Below are positions 56,437-64,000 of a stretch of DNA of 64,000 nucleotides, in pieces; the first letter of the stretch is position 1, and every line of letters begins with the position of its first letter. The notes under the pieces were generated by a model. It was given only the letters and a program-made list of their open reading frames with translations, had not been told where the DNA came from and ran no database searches. Source of the DNA: Funiculus sociatus GB2-C1 (GTDB lineage Bacteria; Cyanobacteriota; Cyanobacteriia; Cyanobacteriales; FACHB-T130); NCBI RefSeq assembly GCF_039962115.1, contig NZ_JAMPKJ010000002.1, positions 180,880-244,879 on the forward strand. The letters run 5' to 3'. The position numbers were made by a program, and so were the translations under genes.

Positions 56437-57846
56437 ATGGAATCAACTGTTAATGAACAGGAAGCCGATTTTCAAGAGGCGGCAAATAACTGGAATCTGG
56501 AAAAGCTATACATAGACTTAGCTTCAGCCAAAGGTAGAAGCCTGACACCAGTTGAAAAAAAATTCTTGAGAGGCTTACTATGTGGTTACTCTCCTGCCGA
56601 AATTGCAGATACTGTCTACAAAAGTCGTACTTCGAGTGCAGTTAGAGTCTATTTATCCAATGGTTTATATAAATATATTCAGGAACTTCTAATTCGTCAG
56701 ACTGGCGACACAATAAAGATAAAGAACTGGAGCCGCGTTACTAACTTGCTCTCCAAAGCAGGATATAAAACTGAATCTGTTAACTTGCCAGAACAAAATC
56801 AAAGCGAGACAGAGGAGACGTTACAGTCTACAGTAGTTGCCGATCAGCACCAAGATTGGGAAGAAGTTATAGATGTAGAAGACTTCTATGGTTCTCAAGA
56901 AGAACTAGCAACTTTAGAACAGTGGATTGTTAATGACAGCTGCCGCTTGGTAGCGTTGCTAGGAATGGGGGGAATCGGTAAGACTGCTCTTGCTGTAAAG
57001 TTGGCAGAACAAATAAGCGAAAATTTTGAGTTTGTCATCTGGCGATCGCTTCGTCATGCGCCACCGATTCAGGATCTGGTGGCTTCTTTGATTCAATTCC
57101 TGTCTCAAGGACAAGAAACAGTAGACAGTGCATCAGCAGAAGAGAGAATTTCTCGCTTAATGACTTATATCCGAAGTCGCCGCTGTTTGCTGATTCTGGA
57201 TCAAGCTGAAGCGGTTTTGTGCAGCGGCAAAAATGCTGGTTACTATAGCTACGAATATCAGGTGTATGGAGAACTATTTCGACGCTTAGGAGAAGAACGC
57301 CATCCCAGCTGCTGTATTCTCACCAGTCGGGAAAAACCCAAAGAAATTGCCGCACTCGAAGGCGTAAACCTACCTGTTCGCTGTCTTGAATTGCGGGGGT
57401 TAGCAGTATCCAATGCACAAGAACTGTTGCAACTCAAAGGTTTGATTGGCGAGCCAGAAGAATGCCGAGTTTTAATTAACCGTTATAGCGGTAATCCGTT
57501 AATCCTCAAAATTGTAGCAACGACAATTAAAGATATTTTCAACGGTAATATTACAGACTTTTTATCAAAAGAAATTGTGGTTTTTGGCGATGTCCGCGAT
57601 TTACTAGATATACATTTTGAGCGCTTATCGAATATAGAAAGAAAAGTAATGTACTGGCTGGCAATTCGTCACAAGTCTGTTTCTGTAGGTGCCTTCCAAG
57701 AGGAGATTGCACCAGGAATATCGAAACGGGAACAGATGGAAGCAATTGAATCTTTGCGGAGGCGATCGCTTCTGGAGAAAAACTTAACAAACTTCACGCT
57801 TGTACCAGTAGTCAGAGCGTATCTAGCGGAAAAATTAGTTGAGTAG
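56437..57846 (+). CDS. STAND/NB-ARC-type NTPase without sensor repeats (module 1)
   Basis: 469 aa. N-terminal helix-turn-helix-like domain (~20-105: LTPVEKKFLRGLLCGYSPAE; SSAVRVYLSNGLYKYIQELL; NWSRVTNLLSKAGYK), the type found at the front of many cyanobacterial NB-ARC/WD40 proteins. NB-ARC core: Walker A LGMGGIGKTALA (~174-185), Walker B LLILDQAEAV, sensor ILTSREKPKE, GxP-like SGNPLILKI, and a winged-helix end (SVGAFQEEIAPG ... VVRAYLAEKLVE). It stops without WD40 or TPR sensor repeats. ATG at 56437 chosen; a TTG 21 bp upstream is possible. Divergent partner: the small protein at 55864. Confidence 0.82.
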   Translation: MESTVNEQEADFQEAANNWNLEKLYIDLASAKGRSLTPVEKKFLRGLLCGYSPAEIADTVYKSRTSSAVRVYLSNGLYKYIQELLIRQTGDTIKIKNWSRVTNLLSKAGYKTESVNLPEQNQSETEETLQSTVVADQHQDWEEVIDVEDFYGSQEELATLEQWIVNDSCRLVALLGMGGIGKTALAVKLAEQISENFEFVIWRSLRHAPPIQDLVASLIQFLSQGQETVDSASAEERISRLMTYIRSRRCLLILDQAEAVLCSGKNAGYYSYEYQVYGELFRRLGEERHPSCCILTSREKPKEIAALEGVNLPVRCLELRGLAVSNAQELLQLKGLIGEPEECRVLINRYSGNPLILKIVATTIKDIFNGNITDFLSKEIVVFGDVRDLLDIHFERLSNIERKVMYWLAIRHKSVSVGAFQEEIAPGISKREQMEAIESLRRRSLLEKNLTNFTLVPVVRAYLAEKLVE

Positions 57847-58008
57847 GTTTAGGAAGAAATGGCTGCTAAATCTGTTGCTCTCTTAATCAGCCTAGTATTA
57901 ATTAATCCTCCCAGCGAGGCATAGGAAAATAATTCTTGGAGGACTTATCAATAGTTAATTTTTGATTTTTGAAAGCTATGAACCTCAACCATCCGGATTT
58001 TTGTCTCG

Positions 58009-58242
58009 CTATGAAGCTCTTAAATGCCGGGAAAGCTGCTCTTGTCGCGCTAATTCGCGAGACTCTTGGCGAACCTGACCCTCCATTGCTGCTTGCTGCA
58101 ACTTCATAAAGGCTTTGAAATCTTCTAAGCCATACTTCGTGGTTAGAAGCCTCCGCAGTTGCTCCTCGGCTGCGATGGTAAGATAGCCCGTCGTCATAGC
58201 CTGTTGGACAACTTCACGGATATTAATCACCTTACTCTTCAT
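58009..58242 (-). CDS. Small helical protein, module 2 (paralogue of 55864-56058)
   Basis: 77 aa. MKSKVINIREVVQQAMTTG, then YLTIAAEEQLRRLLTTKYG, EDFKAFMKLQQAAMEG and QVRQESREL, matching the module 1 protein over ~60 residues. A GGGGGTG ribosome site precedes the chosen ATG (58242); the frame is open five codons further. Divergent from the NTPase gene at 58484. Same strand, length and layout as module 1, so the pair was duplicated or acquired as a unit. Confidence 0.75.
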   Translation of the reverse strand: MKSKVINIREVVQQAMTTGYLTIAAEEQLRRLLTTKYGLEDFKAFMKLQQAAMEGQVRQESRELARQEQLSRHLRAS

Positions 58243-58257
58243 GGGTAGCACCCCCAA

Positions 58258-58483
58258 AAACTTATCAACCTAAGTGGAATCACTGGGATTTTACGATTTA
58301 GCCTTATTAAGCAACAGTAGCATCACTGAATGTAGCTTACGGTAATTTAAAGTTAATTTAAAAGAAATTTAAAGTTAACATAAAGCTTTTATAAGCAGAT
58401 ATATTAATAACATTGGATTAATTTATAGAAATCCAAATTTATTACTTAAGGCAGAGTCTTAATAAGGTTTAGTTGTATTTATT
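58258..58483. promoter_or_regulatory. Divergent promoter region of module 2
   Basis: Contains a perfect 13-bp direct repeat AATTTAAAGTTAA at 58344-58356 and 58366-58378, exactly 22 bp apart. Read on the minus strand, three 11-bp units follow in register: TTAACTTTAAA, TTTCTTTTAAA, TTAACTTTAAA. Two-turn phasing suggests a dimeric or tandem regulator site between the two divergent starts. Pho-box-like by phasing only; the regulator is not known. Confidence 0.5.
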
Positions 58484-59980
58484 ATGGCTGGTGCATCTGA
58501 AATCAAAAGAGGCAATAGTAACGTTTATTTATCCGGGAGTTTGAAGCAAAAGCTACATGATGAGTTCAAAAAAAGATATAAGCCAAATGGCAACCGGGCC
58601 CTAATACAAGACTTTTTAAGCGCGTGGCGGAAACAACTCGATACACCTGAACCATCACGCCAAGCTTTACGAGCTATTTTGGAATCAGATAGTCGCCACA
58701 CCTGCGAGTATCGGATTGCCAACGGCTTATGTCAACTGTTACTTAACTGTTCATACGATGAATCGATAGACTTATACCAGCAGGTTCAAGACACAACCGA
58801 TAGGGAGTTAGTAGTTACTCAAAACTGCTCGTTTGCAACTCCTGTTGTCGAATGTTCTTCATCGCAGCTAGAGCTAAAAACGTCAGCCGCCACGCCACAA
58901 AATGAGAACTCAAAACGCCAGATAGGGGTATTTATACCAAATACTCGCTGCCGTAGTGTGTGGGGAAGAGATAACTTAATTGAAGAAATATTGCAGCGGA
59001 TTTGCGATCCGAATGAAGTATCTATCCTCTCGCTTACTGGCAGTCCGGGGTATGGGAAATCGGAAGCTGCGAGTTTTGTTGCCAAAGAAGCACTTAAAAG
59101 AAATCTCTTTAGTGATGTGCTATGGGTTACGGCTCGACAAAGCGAATTAGTTGATGGTTATATTAGCTTTGACAAGCCTTTTAAATCTCTTAGTTGGCAG
59201 CAATTTATCAAGGAAATAGCATATCAACTAGCTTGCCCTGTAGAGCAAGTTCACCAGCGTCTTAGAGAAGAAAAGCTGCTACTCGTATTAGACAACGCTG
59301 AAACTGCACAAATTGAGAATATTGTGGGGAATCTTGTCAAAATGCTTAACCCCAGCCGAGCGCTGTTAACCAGCAGACTTAGGTTCAAACCTCCATACTT
59401 AGGATTAATTGAAGTTCCAAGGCTTGAAGAAAAATGGTCACACATTTTGTTAGCTGATGAGGCAAAATACAATAATCTAGCGATACTCAGGCAGGCAAGT
59501 GATAAACAGTTACATCAATTGCATGAGTTTTCTTGCGGCGCACCGCTAGCGCTACATTTTTTGGTGGGGCGTATTTTTCACGTTCGGACACTTGAGCCAG
59601 TATTGTCGGAACTTTCAGCGACCAGCCGACCAGTTGAAACATTCTATCGCTTCTGTCTGGAGGCAACTTGGCAGCGAATCGGTGTGCCAGCACAGAGCAT
59701 ACTGCGTTATATAGCTGGGAGCGATGTAAGCGTCAGTAGAGCAGATTTGTCTAGAGATTGGAAGTTACTGGAAGAAGATTTGGACATAGCGATCGCTGAT
59801 CTACGACGATGGTATTTAATTGAAGATTTACAAGATTTGGAGATAGACAATCCACGATATAATTTGCATCCTTGGGTGAAAAGCTGTGTGCGGGCTGGAT
59901 TGGTGGAAAAGTGGCAACCTTCACTACGAAATTTGAAAGAGGTAGTCTTACAAAATTTTGATATATATGGTAATAGGTAA
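58484..59980 (+). CDS. STAND-type NTPase with distinct N-terminal domain (module 2)
   Basis: 498 aa. N-terminal ~110 residues are a helical domain unlike that of module 1 (LKQKLHDEFKKRYKPNGNRA; LIQDFLSAWRKQLDTPEPSR; YRIANGLCQLLLNCSYDESI), not recognised. A Ser/Thr-rich linker leads to the NTPase: VWGRDNLIEEILQ, Walker A LTGSPGYGKSEAA (~184-196), Walker B LLLVLDNAE (~264-272), SRALLTSRLRF (sensor 1), FSCGAPLALHFLVGR (GxP) and a winged-helix end (LRRWYLIEDLQDLEID). No sensor repeats. Divergent from the small protein at 58009. Confidence 0.8.
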   Translation: MAGASEIKRGNSNVYLSGSLKQKLHDEFKKRYKPNGNRALIQDFLSAWRKQLDTPEPSRQALRAILESDSRHTCEYRIANGLCQLLLNCSYDESIDLYQQVQDTTDRELVVTQNCSFATPVVECSSSQLELKTSAATPQNENSKRQIGVFIPNTRCRSVWGRDNLIEEILQRICDPNEVSILSLTGSPGYGKSEAASFVAKEALKRNLFSDVLWVTARQSELVDGYISFDKPFKSLSWQQFIKEIAYQLACPVEQVHQRLREEKLLLVLDNAETAQIENIVGNLVKMLNPSRALLTSRLRFKPPYLGLIEVPRLEEKWSHILLADEAKYNNLAILRQASDKQLHQLHEFSCGAPLALHFLVGRIFHVRTLEPVLSELSATSRPVETFYRFCLEATWQRIGVPAQSILRYIAGSDVSVSRADLSRDWKLLEEDLDIAIADLRRWYLIEDLQDLEIDNPRYNLHPWVKSCVRAGLVEKWQPSLRNLKEVVLQNFDIYGNR

Positions 59981-60090
59981 TGGGGAACTAAAAGACCAAT
60001 TCTATTTTCTGGAGTTGATTGCGAAAGTGTGAAAGCGTAGGCTCTTAGCCGAGGCGAAGCCATCGCTTGTAGAATTTAATATTTATAGAT

Positions 60091-60669
60091 ATGGAAAACA
60101 ATAATCGTCAAGTTAGGGAATCGCTCAAGGGCATCAATATCTATCTGGTGGGGATGATGGGTGCTGGGAAGACCAGCGTAGGGAAATTACTTGCCCAGCA
60201 GCTGGGTTACGGTTTTGTAGACACCGATAACGTAATTGAGAAAGCAGCTGGTAAATCCATTAACGATATTTTTGCCAGTGAGGGTGAAGACAGCTTTCGA
60301 CAGATGGAAAGCAAAGTGCTACAGGAAATGTCAGCTTTTACCAGGTTAGCGATCGCGACTGGCGGCGGCATTATCCTGCGCCTAGAGAATTGGGGCTATC
60401 TGCAATACGGTCTAGTAGTGTGGCTAGACGCACCAGTAGAACTTTTAGTCGCCCGTCTGCAAAACGATACCACCCGACCTTTGTTAAAAAACGCTGACCT
60501 AGCTACCGAATTGGAAAACCGTTTCCACCAACGCCAGCCACTCTACGCGCAAGCAGACCTGCAAATCTCCATTAGCCAAGAGCAAACTCCCGAACAAATC
60601 GCCAAGCAAATCATAGAAGCGATTCCCACAGTTCTCAAGACGCGACCTCAAAGCAATAACGGTCATTAA
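60091..60669 (+). CDS. aroK: Shikimate kinase
   Basis: 192 aa; phosphorylates shikimate in aromatic biosynthesis. Walker A GMMGAGKTSVGKLL (~21-34), shikimate-binding DTDNVIEKAAG, SFRQMESKVL, ATGGGIILRLENW, and the lid RPLLKN. The N-terminal 14 residues are extra relative to the minimal enzyme but usual in cyanobacteria. The second enzyme of this pathway in the window is aroE at 15032. Confidence 0.95.
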   Translation: MENNNRQVRESLKGINIYLVGMMGAGKTSVGKLLAQQLGYGFVDTDNVIEKAAGKSINDIFASEGEDSFRQMESKVLQEMSAFTRLAIATGGGIILRLENWGYLQYGLVVWLDAPVELLVARLQNDTTRPLLKNADLATELENRFHQRQPLYAQADLQISISQEQTPEQIAKQIIEAIPTVLKTRPQSNNGH

Positions 60670-60829
60670 ACCTATCCCTAATTTGATGTAGGATTTACTT
60701 AGACTAGAAGTATAAATTATGATTAGAGATTGAAATATTGAATCTTCAAACAGCTGCAAATAAACGCCCCACAGAGGCACCTATGTTCTAAACTTCTAAA
60801 AACAATAACTAGCCTGATTCTGCCAAGTA

Positions 60830-61723
60830 ATGATCAACGATAGCGAATACATCCTAAAGGCTGAAGCCACGCGGGTGCGAGTGCTAAGCGAAGCACTACC
60901 CTACATCCAGCAATTTGCTGGTCGCACCGTTGTCGTCAAATACGGCGGCGCTGCCATGAAAGACAGCTCGCTCAAAGACAAAGTAATCCGCGACATCGTA
61001 TTCTTATCCTGCGTCGGTTTGCGCCCAGTTGTAGTACATGGCGGTGGTCCGGAAATCAACTCTTGGCTGGATAAGCTGGGAATCGAGCCACAATTTAAAA
61101 ATGGTCTGCGCGTCACCGATGCTCCCACAATGGACGTTGTGGAAATGGTTTTAGTCGGTCGGGTGAATAAAGAACTCGTCTCCCTGATTAACCGGGCTGG
61201 AGGGAATGCGGTAGGACTTTGCGGCAAAGACGGCAATTTATTCAAAGCCCGTCCAGAAGGTGCCGAGGGTATTGGCTTTGTTGGAGAAGTTACCAGTGTA
61301 GATACCAAGCTTTTGCAGTCTCTGGTCAATAGCGGTTATATACCCGTAGTGTCCAGCGTTGCGGCAGATGAAACTGGGCAAGCTTATAACATCAACGCTG
61401 ACACTGTAGCTGGGGAAATTGCGGCGGCTTTGGGCGCAGAAAAGTTAATTTTACTCACAGATACAGCAGGAATCTTACAGGATTACAAAGACCCATCCAC
61501 CCTGATTCCCAAGGTAGATATCGGCGAAGCGCGGCGTTTGATTGAGGCTGGTGTAGTCGGCGGGGGAATGATTCCCAAGGTGAAGTGTTGCGTGCGTAGT
61601 CTTGCCCAAGGCGTTCACGCTGCACACATCATTGATGGTCGCATCCCCCACGCACTGCTATTAGAAATTTTCACCGACGCTGGTATCGGGTCGATGATTA
61701 TAGCTTCCGAGTTTATGGCTTGA
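60830..61723 (+). CDS. argB: Acetylglutamate kinase
   Basis: 297 aa; second step of arginine synthesis. [64 protein letters not shown] (quoted in part) and [12 protein letters not shown] are the kinase signatures. The N-terminal helix ([20 protein letters not shown]) used for hexamer formation and arginine control is present, so the enzyme should be of the PII-regulated cyanobacterial type. Followed by a 220-bp repeat array. Confidence 0.96.
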   Translation: MINDSEYILKAEATRVRVLSEALPYIQQFAGRTVVVKYGGAAMKDSSLKDKVIRDIVFLSCVGLRPVVVHGGGPEINSWLDKLGIEPQFKNGLRVTDAPTMDVVEMVLVGRVNKELVSLINRAGGNAVGLCGKDGNLFKARPEGAEGIGFVGEVTSVDTKLLQSLVNSGYIPVVSSVAADETGQAYNINADTVAGEIAAALGAEKLILLTDTAGILQDYKDPSTLIPKVDIGEARRLIEAGVVGGGMIPKVKCCVRSLAQGVHAAHIIDGRIPHALLLEIFTDAGIGSMIIASEFMA

Positions 61724-61726
61724 GGA

Positions 61727-61948
61727 CTGGGGGCTGGGGACAAGGGACTGGGGGCTGGGGACTGGGGACTGGGGACTGGGGACTGGGGGCTAGGGACTAG
61801 GTACTGGGGACTAGGGGCTGGTGACTGGGGACTAGGTACTAGGGACTGGGTAAGAGTCCTTCCAATCCCTAATCCCTAATCACCAATTCCCAATTCCCAA
61901 TTCCCAATTCCCCATCCCCAATCCCCAGTCCCCAATCCCCAATCCCTA
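61727..61948. repeat. Large bipartite STRR-like array
   Basis: 61727-61855: GGGGACT/GGGGGCT/GGGGACTA heptamers. Core GGGTAAGAGTCCTTCC (about 61847-61862), then 61861-61948: CCCCAATC/CCCAATT/CCCCAGT units. The core matches that of the array at 18178-18193. It sits between the convergent argB and 148-aa genes and could fold as one long hairpin; the longest array in the window. Confidence 0.85.
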
Positions 61949-62392
61949 ACGGATAATGATCCGCCTTGGCGAAACAAAAGGTCTTTGATATACCCGTGGT
62001 CTAATAATCCCTGGATTAATCGGGCGCAAATGATCAAACCGTGGATTAACTCGGATGAGTGGCGAATTGAAGACTCCCCCATTCACCCTGACAGAAAAGC
62101 CCGGATTGACCGGATAGTAACCCGGATAGTAATCCGAATAGTAATTGTTAGAAAAACCCGTTACTGGGTTTACAGGAATCGGACTGGGGATGGGGCTGCC
62201 GTAAATCCAGTTCCCAGTTGATGGCCGTGGAATTACGTAAGTAGGGCGATTCCGTATAATTACTGAGGGTCTGGCGTTAACGGGTGAATTCGCTCCTGTT
62301 AACATGGCGAATCCTACCGTTAACGGTGCTAACAGGGTAGCAAGGCAAAGCCGATTGAATCCACCTTGAGACAGATTTATTACTTTGAGCAT
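61946..62392 (-). CDS. Secreted Pro/Asn/Tyr-rich protein
   Basis: 148 aa from the ATG at 62392. Signal peptide [19 protein letters not shown] to NARPS (~15-42). Mature part is low-complexity: [56 protein letters not shown], ending RRIIIR. The frame continues upstream another 136 codons, but that part is built from repeats and lacks protein character, so it is excluded. No family recognised; an envelope or matrix protein is inferred. Confidence 0.65.
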   Translation of the reverse strand: MLKVINLSQGGFNRLCLATLLAPLTVGFAMLTGANSPVNARPSVIIRNRPTYVIPRPSTGNWIYGSPIPSPIPVNPVTGFSNNYYSDYYPGYYPVNPGFSVRVNGGVFNSPLIRVNPRFDHLRPINPGIIRPRVYQRPFVSPRRIIIR

Positions 62393-62511
62393 GGTTTTAG
62401 CTCCCGATTTATTGGATAGTAACTTGATATGAAAGCTTGAATTACTTCTTAAGGTACGCCCTGGCAAAGCTAAGCAGATTCCCCTAGTTGATTCACCTGA
62501 ATGGGTGATAT

Positions 62512-62613
62512 TGGGGATTGGGGATTGGGGATTGGGGATTGGGGAAGAGGAAAAAGTTTTACCTAGTCCCTTCTTCCCAGTCCCTAGTCCCCAGTCCCTA
62601 GTCCCTAGCCCCT
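62512..62613. repeat. Bipartite STRR-like array upstream of the TPR gene
   Basis: ATTGGGG units (62512-62544), then GAAGAGGAAAAAGTTTTACC, then AGTCCCT/CCCCAGT units (62569-62613). G-rich arm first, C-rich arm second, as in the other arrays. It lies between divergent genes. Confidence 0.75.
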
Positions 62614-62654
62614 CTGTGATAAAACCCTGGTGAAGGCAAATTATCGCAGTAGTT

Positions 62655-63281
62655 TTGATTTCAGGATCAACCCCTTCGCTAAAATTTAAAGGGGCTGTCG
62701 GCGTTGACGACAAAACTGAAAAAAAGTTCACTCCAGATGACATCGGCAAAGTGAATTCAGAAAACCGAGATATCATTAAAACCCAGTACCAGGCTGGCAA
62801 AACGGCATTTGAGCGTGGCGAATACCGCCAGTCAGTGCAGCATTTGGAAAAGGCGAGTAGCCTTGTGGCTCGTAACTCCCAACTGGGGGGAGAAGTACAG
62901 ATTTGGCTGGTGACGGCTTATGAGGCTGCTGGACAAAGGACGGAAGCGATCGCTTTGTTAAAACAGCTGTTTCATCATCCCGATCCAGAAATCAGCAAGC
63001 AAAGCCGTCGCCTACTCTACATTATGGAAGCTCCCCAATTAAGTAGGCGTCCAGAATGGTTGAGTGAGATTCCCGACTTAACTGCACTGGCTGAGAGTCA
63101 GGCAGAATTTCGGGGTGCTAGCAATGTTAAGCCTCCTAATACTACCCCCCGTAAGCGTCCAGAACCAGAACTGGAACCAGTTGACTTGAGCAAAGTGAAT
63201 ACCCAAGACAATCGCTTTATCTGGGTTGCCCTGATTGCTATCATTTTGACCTTGGGTAGCTTAGCTTGGTGGAGTTTGTAA
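62655..63281 (+). CDS. TPR-domain membrane-anchored protein
   Basis: Up to 208 aa. A TPR pair in the middle (YQAGKTAFERGEYRQSVQHL, VQIWLVTAYEAAGQRTEAIA) followed by QSRRLLYIMEAPQLSRRPEWL, a Pro-rich linker (NTTPRKRPEPELEPVDLSKV) and a single C-terminal membrane helix (FIWVALIAIILTLGSLAWW), so it is probably tail-anchored with the TPR part in the cytoplasm. The start is unclear: TTG at 62655 or, more likely, GTG at 62751 (MNSENRDIIKTQ). Conserved in cyanobacteria by pattern. Confidence 0.75.
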   Translation: MISGSTPSLKFKGAVGVDDKTEKKFTPDDIGKVNSENRDIIKTQYQAGKTAFERGEYRQSVQHLEKASSLVARNSQLGGEVQIWLVTAYEAAGQRTEAIALLKQLFHHPDPEISKQSRRLLYIMEAPQLSRRPEWLSEIPDLTALAESQAEFRGASNVKPPNTTPRKRPEPELEPVDLSKVNTQDNRFIWVALIAIILTLGSLAWWSL

Positions 63282-63333
63282 ACCTCCTTTGGAGCGTATT
63301 TTTCACGGACGCGAGAAATCGCGTCTTTAAAAT

Positions 63334-63849
63334 CTACACTTGACGCTGCTCTTGTTTAGCTTCTTTTAAACCTTTTCTCCATGACCAGTAAGGAGTTACA
63401 GGATTTTCCTTTCTGGCTTTATAAAATTCATCTATTAATATGTCTAGCTTTTGTTTAAGCTCTTGAGGAGAACTCCCAGCGATCGCATCAAAATCTATAA
63501 ATATTTGAAACTTATCGTTAAGCAGCTGAAACTGATTTCCCGCGTGCCAGTGAGCTTTTGCGCGATCGCTTGGATCTAAGAAAGTTGATATCGCCGTCAG
63601 TATTGCTACTAAAATTGATAACATCCCAGCCAGCATATTACTATCTTGCCATTGTGATAAAGCTGAGGCTCCAGCAATAGCAGAAAGAATAGTATTCGGT
63701 ATTCCTACTATAAATTGCACGTAACCCCAAACTGTTGCTGTACTAAAGTGGGCTTTAGATAAAGCAAGAGTATATATTGCCTTTTGTTGTGCTTGGTCTA
63801 GAATGCCAAATTTAATATCTTGGTTTTCCAATCGAGTTGAATTAGCCAT
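63334..63849 (-). CDS. SLATT/DUF4231-like two-TM protein
   Basis: 171 aa. Two hydrophobic segments (VWGYVQFIVGIPNTILSAIAG, LAGMLSILVAILTAISTFL) are followed by a helical region (DPSDRAKAHWHAGNQFQLLNDKF) and a Lys/Glu-rich C-terminus. SLATT-fold proteins are proposed pore-forming effectors often linked to nucleotide-second-messenger defence systems. Here no sensor or nucleotidyltransferase gene is adjacent within the window; the nearest downstream DNA is a transposase end. Confidence 0.7.
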   Translation of the reverse strand: MANSTRLENQDIKFGILDQAQQKAIYTLALSKAHFSTATVWGYVQFIVGIPNTILSAIAGASALSQWQDSNMLAGMLSILVAILTAISTFLDPSDRAKAHWHAGNQFQLLNDKFQIFIDFDAIAGSSPQELKQKLDILIDEFYKARKENPVTPYWSWRKGLKEAKQEQRQV

Positions 63850-63919
63850 TCCGTGAAATAAAAATTAATCTATACCTACTAGAATAACTAGTGCATCCCA
63901 GCAGAAGTAACTGACCACC

Positions 63920-64000
63920 TCAGCCAGGTACTGGATAGCCCTTGAACTTCCATTGAAAGGGCTTAGCCATCGTTCGATTAAAGTAGTCGATGAATGCAAG
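63920..64000 (-). CDS. IS630-type transposase, C-terminal end (partial)
   Basis: The minus strand from the window edge reads LAFIDYFNRTMAKPFQWKF then KGYPVPG and a stop (63920-63922). FI-YFN-TMAKPF-W is the typical end of IS630/Tc1-mariner-family transposases. Only 26 residues lie in the window, so integrity cannot be judged. The element's end should be between 63850 and 63920; I could not identify its terminal repeat. Confidence 0.7.
   Translation of the reverse strand, partial: LAFIDYFNRTMAKPFQWKFKGYPVPG

Noticed and set aside
61724..61948. Possible CRISPR array
   Set aside because: The units are 7-bp heptamers with no unique spacers and no cas genes nearby; it is an STRR-type repeat.
62393..62800. 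136-codon N-terminal extension of the secreted Pro/Tyr-rich protein
   Set aside because: It is read through a G/C-rich repeat array and lacks protein character; a proper signal peptide starts at 62392.

Overview
The window is chromosomal DNA from a cyanobacterium, most likely a filamentous one. The evidence is the very frequent HIP1 octamer (GCGATCGC), many STRR-like heptamer arrays (CCCCART type), and cyanobacterial or plastid-type genes: crtH, petF, zam, ccsA/ycf5, the Ycf19/YggT protein, and the DUF1350, DUF3318 and KGK families. I cannot name the genus. No rRNA, tRNA or CRISPR array was recognised.

Layout. 1-9.5 kb holds an aspartoacylase, a GRDP-like membrane protein, a long pentapeptide-repeat protein, a small membrane protein, a GHL10-type glycoside hydrolase and a Ski2/DSHCT RNA helicase. 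10-19 kb holds a TPR protein, a CHASE2-Ser/Thr kinase, aroE, small conserved proteins, YggT and upp. 19-28 kb holds crtH, a toxin-antitoxin locus whose MazF-like toxin is broken by one stop codon, a second pentapeptide protein, a GT2 glycosyltransferase, a Gfo/Idh oxidoreductase, petF and a SpoIID-like protein. 28-31.8 kb is a compact oxidative-stress group (sulfiredoxin, dps, an HTH/GrpE-like fusion, a second dps) followed by two divergent paralogues of unknown function. 32-45.3 kb holds a DUF1350 protein, a CNT nucleoside transporter, a lipid-linked-sugar set (GT39-like, GT2-GtrA, GT2, TVP38) and three envelope proteins. 45.6-55.8 kb is mostly housekeeping (fmt, ccsA, clpP, zam, ubiX, LapA-like) with KGK and small conserved proteins. 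55.8-60 kb is the most system-like accessory region: two tandem modules, each a short helical protein divergent from a STAND/NB-ARC-type NTPase with no obvious sensor repeats. 60-64 kb holds aroK, argB, a secreted Pro/Tyr-rich protein, a TPR membrane protein, a SLATT/DUF4231-like protein and the end of an IS630-type transposase at the window edge.

Across the window, low-complexity intergenic repeats (G-rich arm then C-rich arm) lie between genes, abut start codons, and have entered at least six reading frames without breaking them. The twin STAND modules, the repeat-in-gene pattern, the broken MazF-type toxin, the HTH-GrpE fusion between two dps genes and several large perfect palindromes are the observations most worth following.
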